Below are positions 1 to 11,045 of a stretch of DNA of 64,000 nucleotides, one piece after another (position 1 is the first letter of the stretch; each line of letters starts with the position of its first letter). The position numbers were made by a program, and so were the translations under genes. Below the pieces are notes generated by a model, which saw only the letters and a program-made list of their open reading frames with translations, was not told the origin of the DNA and made no database searches. Source of the DNA: Actinomycetota bacterium (lineage in GTDB: Bacteria; Actinomycetota; Thermoleophilia; Solirubrobacterales; Solirubrobacteraceae); NCBI GenBank assembly GCA_005884115.1, contig VAXW01000005.1, positions 372,001 through 436,000 of the forward strand, read 5' to 3'.

Positions 1-2474
1 CGCCGCAGCCCGAGCTGTCGGGAAACGTCAACGCGTGGAGCCAGATCGGCAACGACCGCGTCGTCGCCGATGCCTCCAACCACGGCTACTCGCAGCTGTG
101 GAGCCAGGACCGCCTGTATCAGTGGACCAACTACTACGACGCCGAACACAGCCACTACGCGGGCGGGTTCGGCTACCTGAACCTCGAAGGACGAGTCATC
201 TCCACGCTCTATGACGACCGTCCCGCCGGCGCATCCACCCAGCGGGTGTTCGGCGTTGGCTACTACGAAAAGCGCACCACGCTCACGGGCCTCTCCGAGC
301 AGGACCGCGTGTACGCGCCGTTCGGCGATGACTCGCTGCTGCTGCACGACGTCACGATCAAGAACACCTCCAAGAAAGCGCTGAGCGGCTCCTACTTCGA
401 GTACTGGGACGTCAATCCTGAGATCCAGGGGATCACGCAGTTCGCGCGTGGCTATCAGTCGCCCGCGTGGGACCCGCAGACGAGCACGCTGACGGTGGCC
501 CAGCTCCCCTACGACATCGACACCGAGCCGCCGAGCATCTTCGCCAGCGCGCTGCAGGGGCCGGTGAGCGCGTATGACACCGACACGAGCGCCTTCTTCG
601 GTTCGGGCACGCGCGCGGCCCCGGCCGCGGTTGTGGCCGGGCAGCTGGCGGACTCGATCGCGCCGCCGGCGGCGAACGGCAGCGAGGGCAGCGCGATGCT
701 CGCATTCCAGAGCCCGATCTCGCTGGCGCCGGGCGCGAAGGTGACCCTGCGCTACGCCTACGGCTACGGCCACCCTGAAGCGATCCACGCGATGCTCGCG
801 CGCTACCGCGCAAGCTCGACCGCCTTCAACAAGAGCGAGGCGCAGTGGGCGAAGTGGCTGCCGAAGGCCGAACTAGGAAGCTCCTACCCGTGGCTCTCGC
901 GCGAGCTCGAGTGGGACGCCTACACGCTGCGCTCTGACTCCACCTACGAGGAGTGCGCCGGCCACCACATCCTCTCCCAGGGCGGCTACTACCAGTACTT
1001 CTTTGGCGAGAACGAGGCCTTCCGCGACCCGCTGCAGCACGCGTTGCCGATGGTCTGGAGCGATCCCGCGCTCGCGCGCGACGTGATCGCCTACTCCGCG
1101 CAGGAGCAGCCCGCGGTCGGCGGAGCGATCCCATACGGGATGATCGGCCTTTGCCGTCGCTTCGACCTCGGCACCTCCGACGACCTCGACCAGTGGCTGT
1201 TGTGGCTGGCGGCCGAATACGCGCTCTCCACGCGCGACTTCGCGTTCCTCAGCCAGCAGCTCCCCTACTACCAGGGCGCCGGCTCGGGGACGCTGTGGGA
1301 ACACCTGAAGCTCGCCTTCCACCACCAGGAGGAAGTGATCGGCAGGGGCCCGCACGGCGAGTACATCACCGGCTCGACCGGCGACTGGAACGACTTCTCG
1401 ACGGAGTTCAACCAGATGAGCGAGTCCAACCTCGTGACCGCCCAGGCCGCCTACATCTATCCGCGCCTGGCGCTCGTGGCCGACCGCCTCGGGGACGCCG
1501 CCTTCGCCGGCGAACTGCGCGCCGCGGGGGCGCGCGACGAGGCTGTGGTCGCGGGCCAGTTCGTGCACGGCGAATCCGTCACCCCAGCCGACGCCGGCCT
1601 TGGCTGGTTCGCGCGCGGCTACTCGGGCACGAGCCAGCTCGGCTCGGGCGCGATCTACGTGGAGCCCCAACCGTGGGCGCTGCTCGCGGGTGCCGCGAGC
1701 GCGCAGCAGGCCGCCGAAGTCGTCGCCGCCTACCGACGCTTCCTCGTCGGTATCGGGGCCCCCTTCGGGCCCACGCAGATCGGGGCGGCGATGGCGCCCG
1801 GGTCGACCGATCCCGGCGCCGACGAACAGAACGAGCCGGGGCTCAACAACAGCCGCGAGTTCCCTGGCGGGGCGTGGTTCGCCCTTAACGGCCAGATGAC
1901 GTGGGCGCTTGCCGCGCTTGACGGGATCGTGCCCGAAGCGGCGGCCGACGCGTGGGATGAGTTCACGCGCAACACGCTCGCGGCTCACGCCACGGCCTTC
2001 CCGGACCATTGGGACGGCGTCATCTCCGTCGACGACGAGTGCGCCTCCTACTACCAGTCGCCGCCCTCCGGGTGCGGGATCGGGCTCGCGACCGGCGCGG
2101 GCGCGGTCAACGGCTACGACACCCAGATCATGCACCAGCCGGCGTACAGCCTCTTCGACCTGGTCAAGCTCACCGGGGTCGAAGCCACAGGAGAGGGCTA
2201 CGAAGTCGTGCCCCACATGCCCACGAGCACGTTCGACGTCCGCCTGCCCGAGCTCGGCTTGGCCGAGCAGCCGGGCCTGCTGCGCGGCTACGTGACCACA
2301 AGCGGCGGCAGCGTGACGATGCGGGTGGCCCCGCCCGCCGGGGTCGCCGCGGATCAGGCCATCGCTTGGGCCAACGGTGCCCAGGTGCCGGACACGGTCG
2401 TCGGCGGGCTCGTGCAGTTCACGCTCCCGACCAAGGCCGGGGCCGCGGCCGATTGGGCGGTGAGCGGGCCGTGA
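1..2474 (+). CDS. GH94-like glycoside phosphorylase/hydrolase, 5' end outside the window
   Basis: The reading frame is open from base 3, before the first possible internal start (GTG at 246), so the gene begins upstream. About 824 codons are visible. The chain has a beta-sandwich-like N-terminal part (YYEKRT, SYFEYWDVNPE) and an (alpha/alpha)6-barrel-like region. The barrel contains TGDWND (DWND at bases 1383-1394), where GH94 cellobiose/chitobiose phosphorylases carry the general acid Asp. The family cleaves beta-glucosidic links with phosphate, although relatives outside true GH94 exist, so the substrate is unknown. Its stop overlaps the start of the following peptidase by 4 bases (GTGA), which implies translational coupling. 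Confidence 0.75.
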   Translation, partial: PQPELSGNVNAWSQIGNDRVVADASNHGYSQLWSQDRLYQWTNYYDAEHSHYAGGFGYLNLEGRVISTLYDDRPAGASTQRVFGVGYYEKRTTLTGLSEQDRVYAPFGDDSLLLHDVTIKNTSKKALSGSYFEYWDVNPEIQGITQFARGYQSPAWDPQTSTLTVAQLPYDIDTEPPSIFASALQGPVSAYDTDTSAFFGSGTRAAPAAVVAGQLADSIAPPAANGSEGSAMLAFQSPISLAPGAKVTLRYAYGYGHPEAIHAMLARYRASSTAFNKSEAQWAKWLPKAELGSSYPWLSRELEWDAYTLRSDSTYEECAGHHILSQGGYYQYFFGENEAFRDPLQHALPMVWSDPALARDVIAYSAQEQPAVGGAIPYGMIGLCRRFDLGTSDDLDQWLLWLAAEYALSTRDFAFLSQQLPYYQGAGSGTLWEHLKLAFHHQEEVIGRGPHGEYITGSTGDWNDFSTEFNQMSESNLVTAQAAYIYPRLALVADRLGDAAFAGELRAAGARDEAVVAGQFVHGESVTPADAGLGWFARGYSGTSQLGSGAIYVEPQPWALLAGAASAQQAAEVVAAYRRFLVGIGAPFGPTQIGAAMAPGSTDPGADEQNEPGLNNSREFPGGAWFALNGQMTWALAALDGIVPEAAADAWDEFTRNTLAAHATAFPDHWDGVISVDDECASYYQSPPSGCGIGLATGAGAVNGYDTQIMHQPAYSLFDLVKLTGVEATGEGYEVVPHMPTSTFDVRLPELGLAEQPGLLRGYVTTSGGSVTMRVAPPAGVAADQAIAWANGAQVPDTVVGGLVQFTLPTKAGAAADWAVSGP

Positions 2475-4123
2475 GCGCCGCTCGCCACAGGGCGCGCGCG
2501 CTCTTGCGTGCGACGGCGCTGCTCGCCGCCATGGGGGCGCTGTTGGTGCCAGCCGCCTCCGCCGGCGCGCCCGCTCGCGCCGGCCTCGCGGCGCCTGCGC
2601 AAAGCTGTCCCGTGGCGCCCGATCCCGCGGCCCTTCCCAGCGCCGCCAAGCTGCGAGAAATGAACTCCTACGTGGCGGGGCTCGGGGTGCGCCCGACCGG
2701 TTATCGCAGCCAGAACCTCTACATCAAATGGATCCTCTCGCAGCTGAAAACGGTGCCGCGGGCGCAGGTCTCGCAAGAACGCTTCACGATCAATCGCTGG
2801 AAATCGAGCTCGAGCGAACTGCAGCTGAAGGTAGGTGAAACGAGCACCACGATCCCGGTCGCGGCGCCTGTCCCGTATGCGCAGGCGACCCGCAGCGCCG
2901 GTGTTTCCGCGCCGCTGGTCGAGATTCCAGACGAAGAACCGATCACGGCCGCCAACGCGGCGGGCCGCATCGTCCTGCGCCCGGCGCCGGCGGGCAGCGT
3001 GCCCAACTACGACTTCTTCCTGCCCGTCGTCAGCTGGTTCGTCTATGACCCCAAGAACACGATCGACCCCACGCAGTCGTTCTTCGGCGACTTCATCAAC
3101 TACAACGCGCGCGTCGCCGACCTGCGCAACGCCGCCGCCGCGGGCGCCAAGGGGGTCCTGTTCGTCAAGGACCTGCCGCGCAGCCAGCTCCCCAACCACT
3201 ACGAGCCCTACGAGGGAACGCCGTGGAAGGTGCCCGCGGTCTACCTCGGCGCCGATGAAGGTCAGCAGATCAGCGATGCGATCGCCTCCGGCGCTCCGGT
3301 GTCGGCGAGGCTCGTTCTGCACGCGAGCTACCGCAGCGTCGAAACGCCGACGATCCGCGCCGCGATCGCCGGCCAGAGCGCCCAGCGCATCGTCGTGGAC
3401 AGCCACACCGACGGCACCAACGCCGTCGAGGACAACGGCCCGGTCGCGATGGTCGCGATGGCCCGCTATCTGGCGGCCCTGCCCGACGCATGCCGCCCGC
3501 GCAGCGTCGAATTCGTGTTCCCGACCGCGCACTTCTACCAGCGCCTGGTCGACTCCCAGCGCCGCTACGGCGGCGCCGGGGTGATCGCCACACAGCTCGA
3601 CCGCGAATACGGCGAAGGCAGGGTCTCCTCGGTGCTCACGCTCGAGCACCTGGGGGCGATCGACTACGAGCAGATGCCGAGGTCCGACGGCGGTCCCGGC
3701 GTCGAACTGATGTCCAACGGGTTGCGCGCGATCCAGTTCATCGCCATCACGCCAAGTCCGCCGCTCGTGGCCGCGGTCACGAGCGTCGTGCAGAGCTACG
3801 ACATGGAACGAACGATCCTCTTGCAGGGCGCGGACGCGCCCGCCTCGACCGTGCCCTCGCACTGCAACTTCGGCGGCGAGGGCACGCCCTACAACGTTCA
3901 TCTGCTGCCGACGATCGGCGAGATCTCGGCGCCGCAGTCGCTGTACGACCCCTCCTTCGGGCTCGAGGGCATCGACTTCGACGTGATGCATGCGGAGCTG
4001 CTCGGGTTCACCGAGCTCGTCAACCGCCTGGGCACAATGAGCCAGGCAGAAATCGCCGGTGAGATACCGCTCGAGCGCGAACAGCGGGCCGCCGGCGGCG
4101 CCCCGTGCCCGCCTGAGAACTGA
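2471..4123 (+). CDS. Secreted M28-like zinc peptidase with PA-type domain
   Basis: About 550 aa. I chose the GTG at 2471 because it overlaps the preceding stop and gives an Arg-rich start, a hydrophobic stretch (LLRATALLAAMGALLVPA) and Ala-x-Ala sites typical of a signal peptide. A PA-like insert fits the middle region around the sequence GAKGVLFVKDL. The zinc motifs of clan MH/M28 are recognisable: VDSHTDG, then EDNGPVAM, then LEHLGAID. M28 enzymes are aminopeptidases or carboxypeptidases, and the substrate cannot be told. The gene is probably co-transcribed with the GH94-like gene, suggesting extracellular nutrient processing. Confidence 0.7.
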   Translation: MSAARHRARALLRATALLAAMGALLVPAASAGAPARAGLAAPAQSCPVAPDPAALPSAAKLREMNSYVAGLGVRPTGYRSQNLYIKWILSQLKTVPRAQVSQERFTINRWKSSSSELQLKVGETSTTIPVAAPVPYAQATRSAGVSAPLVEIPDEEPITAANAAGRIVLRPAPAGSVPNYDFFLPVVSWFVYDPKNTIDPTQSFFGDFINYNARVADLRNAAAAGAKGVLFVKDLPRSQLPNHYEPYEGTPWKVPAVYLGADEGQQISDAIASGAPVSARLVLHASYRSVETPTIRAAIAGQSAQRIVVDSHTDGTNAVEDNGPVAMVAMARYLAALPDACRPRSVEFVFPTAHFYQRLVDSQRRYGGAGVIATQLDREYGEGRVSSVLTLEHLGAIDYEQMPRSDGGPGVELMSNGLRAIQFIAITPSPPLVAAVTSVVQSYDMERTILLQGADAPASTVPSHCNFGGEGTPYNVHLLPTIGEISAPQSLYDPSFGLEGIDFDVMHAELLGFTELVNRLGTMSQAEIAGEIPLEREQRAAGGAPCPPEN

Positions 4124-4188
4124 TCCCGCAGGCGTCCGGCGGCGGGTGGCCAGAAGCCCCCCTGGCGCCTGAAAGCTAGAGCCAGCGG

Positions 4189-4212
4189 CCGTCAGCGCGG
4201 TGACGCTGACGG
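4189..4212. terminator. Possible bidirectional hairpin between convergent genes
   Basis: A perfect 9-bp stem (CCGTCAGCG / CGCTGACGG) with a 6-base loop lies between the convergent peptidase and cupin genes. There is no T-run on either side, so this is only a candidate terminator for a high-GC genome. Confidence 0.4.
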
Positions 4213-4235
4213 TGCGACGGCAGCGGATGCGTCAG

Positions 4236-4616
4236 CTACGCGGCTGCTCCCAGCTCGCTGAAGGACGCGATCTCATACGCCTGCCCGGGGCAGCCGCCGA
4301 GCACCAGCATCTGCAGCCCCTCGGGGCCGGCGTGGACCTTGCGCTTGGTGCCGGAAGCGACGCGTACGAAGACGCCGTTGTCGAGCTCGACGCGCTCGCC
4401 CTCGATGTCCATCCAGCCCGAGCCCTTCAGCGGCAGGTAGACCTCCTCCTGGCCATCGCCTGCGTGGTCGTGCTCGGGGTAGTCGGCGTAGTCCGGCGGC
4501 ATCCTGATCACCTGCATGCCGAAGGAGGTGACGCCGAGCTCGGCTCGAGCCCTGACGAAGCCTCCGCCGAAGGCGGCCTCCATGTCGTTGATGTGCTTGG
4601 CGGTGTAGTCGGCCAT
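4236..4616 (-). CDS. Small cupin-domain protein
   Basis: 126 aa, a single cupin barrel. The motif 1 region reads YPEHDHAGDGQEEVYLPLKG (two His, then Glu) and the motif 2 region ends in KVHAGPEG, so metal binding is plausible. The ATG at 4616 is set by AGGAG about 7 bases upstream. A second single-domain cupin of similar length lies at 29775-30176. Function is unknown; such proteins are often sugar-isomerase-like or regulatory. Confidence 0.75.
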   Translation of the reverse strand: MADYTAKHINDMEAAFGGGFVRARAELGVTSFGMQVIRMPPDYADYPEHDHAGDGQEEVYLPLKGSGWMDIEGERVELDNGVFVRVASGTKRKVHAGPEGLQMLVLGGCPGQAYEIASFSELGAAA

Positions 4617-4714
4617 TGCTCGCTCCTGAAGTTTGAGGCGCCGCTGCGGCGGCGCCCGGTGGATTGGCGGAGTGCTCACGCGCGGATGCAGCCCGCGACC
4701 AGCGATCAGTGACC

Positions 4715-5582
4715 CTAACCGATCGCCGGGTGCATAAGGATCGCGAGCTGCCGCGACTGCGCGAGCAGCGTGCCGTCGGTTGCCCAGATCGTGCCGTCCT
4801 CGACGAAGAACCCTTCGTGCAGAAGGCTCGCGCGCGTGTGGACCAGGCAGAGCTCGAGCGGGTCGGGCGAGGGCTCGCGCGGCGTCGGCGTGCAGAAGTG
4901 AACTGTGAGATCGAGCGTCGGCGCGGGCCCGACCCTGCGAGTGCGCATGAACGGCGACGGGATCAGCGCGTCGCTGTAGAACGCGAGCGCCGCCGCGTCG
5001 ACGGGCCGCGGCTCGGCGAGGCCGAGCCAGCCGCCCGATTCCATGGGCTGCTCGGAGTCCGTGAAGGGGAGGCCGCCGATGCGCGGCTGCAGCACGATGT
5101 TCTGCGTGAACGGCGGGGCGCCGTGCTCGACGAGGCCGCCAGGGCGGCGCTCGGGGTCGGGAGGGGCGACGTCGGGCATCTGCGCTTCGGCGAGCTCCGG
5201 CCCGCTCCACGGGCGCGAGAAGGCCGACAGCGCCAGGGCGATCAGCGCGCCGTCCTGCTCCATGCGCGCCGACAGCGTCGAAAGCGAGCGACCCTCGCGC
5301 TCGGTCGCCGTCGCGATGCTGACCGGGCCGGGCTGGGGGGCGCGCGCGAAGTGGATCGTCAACGAGCGCGCCGCACGCGAGGCCTCCTCAACCGACTGTG
5401 CGAGCGCGCGCAGCAGCATCGCCGCCAGATAGCCGCCGTGTGGACCGCGACCGGCGCGCCACGCGGGCGAGACGTCGGCCTCGAGCAGCGTGCGCGCCGG
5501 CGCGCGCTCGATCACGCGCACGGCGGTGTCGCGCTCGAAGCTCCCCGGCGGCGCGGAGTCCGCGCGCGCGATCGTCTCTGGC

Positions 5583-5590
<8 letters not shown>
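4715..5590 (-). CDS. Acyl-CoA thioesterase-like (double hotdog) protein
   Basis: 291 aa, matching the length of TesB-like double-hotdog thioesterases. Family-like features are the [15 protein letters not shown] helix, the [14 protein letters not shown] strand pair near residue 80, and the later [12 protein letters not shown] strand of the second hotdog. The GTG start lies 8 bases inside the 3' end of ettA, so the two genes are probably co-transcribed. The likely role is acyl-CoA hydrolysis; chain length cannot be predicted. Confidence 0.7.
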
Positions 5591-7238
<1,648 letters not shown>

Positions 7239-7285
7239 TGGCAGGCAGGATAGGGCGTGGACAGTGCCGCTAACGTTGTGTGGTC

Positions 7286-8341
7286 ATGCCGGCGAGCGTT
7301 CTTGACATCGAGCAGAACATGCTCCTGTTGGAGCTCGAGGCTCCCTTTGACAAGCGCGCGGTGCAGCTGGCGCGGCGCAGGATGGCCAAGCGCTGGCACC
7401 CGGACATCGCCCCCGCGGGTCGCCACTTCGAGCACGAGCGTCACCTCAAGGCGATCAACGAGGCGGCCGACCAGCTCGAGCGCCTGGCCGAGGGCTCGCG
7501 CGGCGGACACGTGTCGCGCAGCGCTGTGCGCGCCAGCGCCACGGCCGCGCGCAGGGAGCGCGAAGAGGCGGGCCGGCGAGCGTACGAAGCCGAGCAGCGC
7601 GCCCGTGCGCAGGCGCAGGAGCGTGCCAAGCACGATCCGTTCGCCAGCCGCGTGCCCGACCACTCGGTCGTGCACCGCTACGCCCGCTGCCTCTCCTACC
7701 CGGAGTGGGGCGTGGGCACGGTGTCGGGGATCTACTTCAGCGGCGACCCCGACGGCGACGCCGACGTGCAGCAGTGGGCGCGGGTGCGCTTCAGCCATGG
7801 CGTGCGCACCGTCCCGGCGGGGAGCTTGCGCTTCGTGGACTTCTCGCGCCCCGATCCCGCCGAGGAGCGCGTCGAGCGCTTCATGCTGGCGGCGCAGCGC
7901 GCGATGGCCGAGGGCGATTACGAGGTTGCGGCTCAGCGGCTCGTCTACGCACGCGACGCCGACCCCGCCAACGTGGCGGTGCTGCGGCTGATGACGCTTG
8001 CTTTCTGGCAGGCCGGAAAGCTGGATGCGGCGGCTCGCGCGGTGCGCGACTGGGCCCGCGTGGACGGGGCGCGCCCGGCTGCGCATCGCTTTGCGGCGCG
8101 CATCTACGAAGACATTGGCGCCATCGATCTGGCCGAGGAGGCCGCCGCGCGCGCGGCCGAACGCGGGCCCTCGGACCCGGGCGCGTGGGAGCGGCTCGGG
8201 CGCCTGCGTATGCGCCTCATGGACCGCGAGGGGGCGCTTGACGCGCTGCGGCGAGCGTCTGCGCTCGGTGCCGGCGACGGCTTGCGCGACCTGCTGGCGC
8301 AGGCACTTGCGATGGAGCCGCAGGTCGCGCACGCGGCGTAG
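7286..8341 (+). CDS. J-domain protein with TPR-like C-terminal region
   Basis: About 351 aa from the ATG at 7286 (a GTG at 7280 is also possible). The N-terminal 65 residues form a J-like domain with RWHPD at 36-40, the HPD triad needed to stimulate DnaK ATPase. A basic, Ala/Glu/Arg-rich helix follows (about 75-115), then a beta-rich module with YPEWGVGTVSGIYF. Helical repeats resembling TPRs run from about 195 to the end (AAQRAMAEGDYEVAAQRL, LAEEAAARAAERGPSDPGAW). There is no G/F or zinc-finger region, so it is not DnaJ. A DnaK-recruiting scaffold is inferred. Confidence 0.65.
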   Translation: MPASVLDIEQNMLLLELEAPFDKRAVQLARRRMAKRWHPDIAPAGRHFEHERHLKAINEAADQLERLAEGSRGGHVSRSAVRASATAARREREEAGRRAYEAEQRARAQAQERAKHDPFASRVPDHSVVHRYARCLSYPEWGVGTVSGIYFSGDPDGDADVQQWARVRFSHGVRTVPAGSLRFVDFSRPDPAEERVERFMLAAQRAMAEGDYEVAAQRLVYARDADPANVAVLRLMTLAFWQAGKLDAAARAVRDWARVDGARPAAHRFAARIYEDIGAIDLAEEAAARAAERGPSDPGAWERLGRLRMRLMDREGALDALRRASALGAGDGLRDLLAQALAMEPQVAHAA

Positions 8342-8418
8342 CTCGCGAGCGCCGACCCGCCGCTCGCGGGCAGGCCCGCGGGCGCCCATGGTGGGCGCGA
8401 GGCGGAGCTGAAGTGACG

Positions 8419-9099
8419 CTAGGTGAGGATGTTGACCGCGCGCGCGACGATCAACCCGGCGGTCACCAGCGATGCCAGCGACTGCACGCCCATGACGCCC
8501 TTGGCCATCGGCGTCAAAGGCATCGCGTCGGTCGGAGAGAACGCGGTCGCGTTGGTAAGCGAGACGTACAGGTAGTCGATGAACTGCGGGCGCCAGTTGA
8601 GCGGCTCTATGCGGTCGTCGGTCATCTGCGGGAAGAGGAAGTCGGGCGGCTCGTCGTGGCCGGCGGCGCGCTTGCCGGGTCCCCCGCGGTCGAGCTCCCA
8701 GTACCACAGTGCGAAGATGAGAAAGTTGGTGAGCCAGATCAGCACGCCCGCGACGAGCAGCTCACGCGGGTGCCTCGTGTGGTGGTGCAACAGGAAGTGC
8801 GTGAGCGCGCCCAGCGAGAAGATGTTGGCGGCGGAGACGAACGCGATCAGAGCAAGCGCCACCGCGCGCCGGCGAGGGTGCTCGCGCTCGAGCCGGCGGG
8901 GCGTGGACGCGATCAGGCCGAGCAGGAGCGCCCCCTCCAACGTCGGCAGCAACCACGCTGGCCCCACCGTGAGCCGCTCGGGAAGCGTCAGCTGCAGCAC
9001 GATCGCCCCGAGCACGGTTGCCTGCGCCGGCCAGAACAGCTCGGTGGCCGGTGGAGGCGGATATTCGCGTGCGCGCGCGGCCGGAGATCCGCTGGCCAT
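8419..9099 (-). CDS. DUF1345-like integral membrane protein
   Basis: 226 aa from the ATG at 9099. Several hydrophobic segments are visible (ATVLGAIVLQLTL, LLPTLEGALLLGLIA, AVALALIAFVSAANIF, VAGVLIWLTNFLIFALWYW, and a C-terminal one). FIDYLYVSLTNATAFSPTDAMPL before the last helix resembles the conserved late motif of DUF1345 proteins. Function is unknown. It is transcribed divergently from tatA. Confidence 0.6.
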   Translation of the reverse strand: MASGSPAARAREYPPPPATELFWPAQATVLGAIVLQLTLPERLTVGPAWLLPTLEGALLLGLIASTPRRLEREHPRRRAVALALIAFVSAANIFSLGALTHFLLHHHTRHPRELLVAGVLIWLTNFLIFALWYWELDRGGPGKRAAGHDEPPDFLFPQMTDDRIEPLNWRPQFIDYLYVSLTNATAFSPTDAMPLTPMAKGVMGVQSLASLVTAGLIVARAVNILT

Positions 9100-9177
9100 G
9101 CGCAGAAGCCTACGGTCGGCCCCGGCCGTAGCCGCTAGCCTAAGCGGACGGGTCGGCGTGCGGACCTGAAGCCGCGC

Positions 9178-9453
9178 ATGGGTATCGAGAGTCCCGTCCA
9201 TCTGCTGTTCATCGCCCTGGTCGCGCTGATCGTGCTGGGCCCCAAGCGCCTGCCCGGTCTGGCGCGGGCGCTTGGACAGGGAATCCGCGAGTTCCGCGGA
9301 GCGCTTGAGCAGGCCCAGGAGGAAGAGCCCGAGCCGGCTGAGGCCGCGGCGCAACTCGAGCACGCGCAGGAGCCCCCGGCGGACGCGCTGGGGTCCGCGT
9401 CGAGCGAGGCGCCCGAACCGACGGTCCCGCTCGAGGATTCACCGCCGCGCTAG
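9178..9453 (+). CDS. tatA: Twin-arginine translocase subunit TatA/TatE-like
   Basis: 91 aa. A short N-terminal transmembrane helix (HLLFIALVALIVLGPKRLP, residues 8-26) ends in the Phe/Leu-Gly-Pro hinge. An amphipathic helix follows (LARALGQGIREFRGAL), then an acidic Pro/Glu tail. This is the standard TatA layout, a protein that oligomerises to pass folded proteins across the membrane. TatC is not next to it here. The unusually acidic tail means TatB-like function cannot be excluded. Confidence 0.85.
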   Translation: MGIESPVHLLFIALVALIVLGPKRLPGLARALGQGIREFRGALEQAQEEEPEPAEAAAQLEHAQEPPADALGSASSEAPEPTVPLEDSPPR

Positions 9454-9561
9454 CTGGCGCCACGGCGCATCCCGAGGCGGCAAGCATCCATGCCCGCGCG
9501 CGGCGTGACGCGGCGTGGGCCTGCAGATACGCTGCACCCACCCGACCAAGGAGCTTGAGCC

Positions 9562-10377
9562 ATGAGCCCGGATGACACTACCGCCGCCTCGCCCACAGTG
9601 ACCCCCGCCGACGCCTCCGCGGCGGTGCTGGCGGAGCGGCGGGAGAACGTCCTGCTGATAACGCTCAACCGGCCCGAGGTGCGAAACGCGGTCAACGCTG
9701 CGCTGGCGGCCGGGGTGGCTGGAGCACTCGATCAGCTCGACGAGGACGACTCGCTCTCGGTCGGCGTGCTCACGGGGTCGGGCGGCTTCTTCTGCGCGGG
9801 CATGGACCTGGGGGCGTTCGTGAGTGGCGAGTCGCCGTGGTTCGGCGATCGTGGCTTCGCGGGGATCGCGCAGCGCGCGTCTCGCAAGCCGCTGATCGCG
9901 GCGATCGAGGGCTTCGCGGTGGCGGGCGGTCTGGAGATAGCGCTGGCGTGCGATCTGCTGGTCGCCGCCAGGGGGGCGAAACTGGGGATACCCGAGGCCA
10001 AGCGCTCGCTGGTGGCCGCGGGCGGGGCGCTGCTGCGCCTGCCGCGGCGGATGCCATACCACGTCGTGATGGAGCTCGCCTTGACCGGCGACACGCTGCC
10101 GGCAGAGCGCTTCCACGAGTTCGGCGTCGTCAACCACCTGGCCGAGCCGGGCTCGGCTGTCGAGGTCGCGCTCGAGCTCGCGGACAGGCTTGCAAAGAGC
10201 GGGCCGCTGGCGCTCGCTGCCTCAAAGCAGATTCTGCAAGAACAGTGGGACTGGTCCAGCGCGGAGATGTGGGAGAAGCAGATCGCGATCTCGGGTCCTG
10301 TGTTTGCCTCCGAGGACGCCAAGGAGGGCGCGAGCGCCTTCAAGGAGAAGCGCGATCCGGTTTGGCGCGGGCGCTAG
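9562..10377 (+). CDS. Enoyl-CoA hydratase/isomerase (crotonase) family protein
   Basis: 271 aa with AAGGAG 8 bases before the ATG. The oxyanion-hole segments are LTGSGGFFCAGMDLGAF and IEGFAVAGGLEIALACDLL. Glu residues are present in GGLE and GIPEAKRSL at the two positions used for hydration in enoyl-CoA hydratase. The C-terminal helical region (LALAASKQIL) is typical. It probably acts in fatty-acid or other acyl-CoA breakdown; exact substrate is unknown. It converges with the VOC gene that follows. Confidence 0.82.
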   Translation: MSPDDTTAASPTVTPADASAAVLAERRENVLLITLNRPEVRNAVNAALAAGVAGALDQLDEDDSLSVGVLTGSGGFFCAGMDLGAFVSGESPWFGDRGFAGIAQRASRKPLIAAIEGFAVAGGLEIALACDLLVAARGAKLGIPEAKRSLVAAGGALLRLPRRMPYHVVMELALTGDTLPAERFHEFGVVNHLAEPGSAVEVALELADRLAKSGPLALAASKQILQEQWDWSSAEMWEKQIAISGPVFASEDAKEGASAFKEKRDPVWRGR

Positions 10378-10405
10378 CCTCGCACCCACGCCAGCACGCT
10401 GCCTC

Positions 10406-10867
10406 TCAGCCGGTCGCCATCGCCGCCTCGGCTCGCTTGGACATCTCCTCCGGCGGCACGTCCTCGACATGCGTCGAGACGTCCCAGCGGTGCCCGAAGG
10501 GGTCCTGGAACTGACCCGAGCGGTCGCCGTAGAAGCGGTCTTCGACGGGACGAAGCGCCTTGGCTCCAGCCTGCACCGCGCGCTCGAATGTCGCGTCGGA
10601 GTCCTCTACGTAGACGTGCAGCGAGACCGGCGTTCCGCCGATCGCGGCGGGTCCGCGGATTTCCATCTGCGGGTTTTCGTCGGCCAGCATGATGATCGAG
10701 TCGCCGAGCTCGAGCTCGGCGTGCCCGACCCGCCCGTCGGGCATGGGCATGCGCATGCGCTCGCTCGCGCCAAGCACCGAGCAGTAGAAGTCGATCGCGG
10801 CATTGGCGCCGTCGACGATCAGGTACGGCGTGACTTGGGGGTAGCCCTCAGGTATGGGCTTGGACAT
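10406..10867 (-). CDS. VOC (glyoxalase/bleomycin-resistance) family protein, PhnB/YER-like
   Basis: 153 aa from the ATG at 10867, set by AGGAGGT about 8 bases upstream. It has paired beta-alpha-beta-beta-beta modules: YLIVDGANAAIDFYCSVLGA, GHAELELGDSIIMLADE, and then DPFGHRWDVSTHVEDV. The ending DPFGHRW...PPEEM matches the PhnB-like branch of VOC proteins rather than GloA. Function is unassigned. Confidence 0.75.
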   Translation of the reverse strand: MSKPIPEGYPQVTPYLIVDGANAAIDFYCSVLGASERMRMPMPDGRVGHAELELGDSIIMLADENPQMEIRGPAAIGGTPVSLHVYVEDSDATFERAVQAGAKALRPVEDRFYGDRSGQFQDPFGHRWDVSTHVEDVPPEEMSKRAEAAMATG

Positions 10868-11045
10868 CGCTGAGACCTCCTGCCGTTGGTGGTTGAGCGC
10901 TCCCGAGAGGGAGAAGCTGGATCGGTCCGCTCCGCGAGGCGCGGCGGCGGTGCCATCGACCACGTTAGCGCCCGCGGAATCGCCGCGCGCAGCCGCGTGC
11001 GAGCGCCGGGGCATGGACGCTCCGCTGCCGGGTTATGCTTGCCCG

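Noticed and set aside
873..2216. 447-codon minus-strand ORF inside the GH94-like gene
   Set aside because: Arg/Ala/Gly-rich shadow of the real gene typical of very GC-rich DNA; no family motifs.
7286..8341. Calling this gene dnaJ
   Set aside because: Only the J-like segment with HPD is shared; the G/F region, zinc fingers and C-terminal peptide-binding domains are absent.
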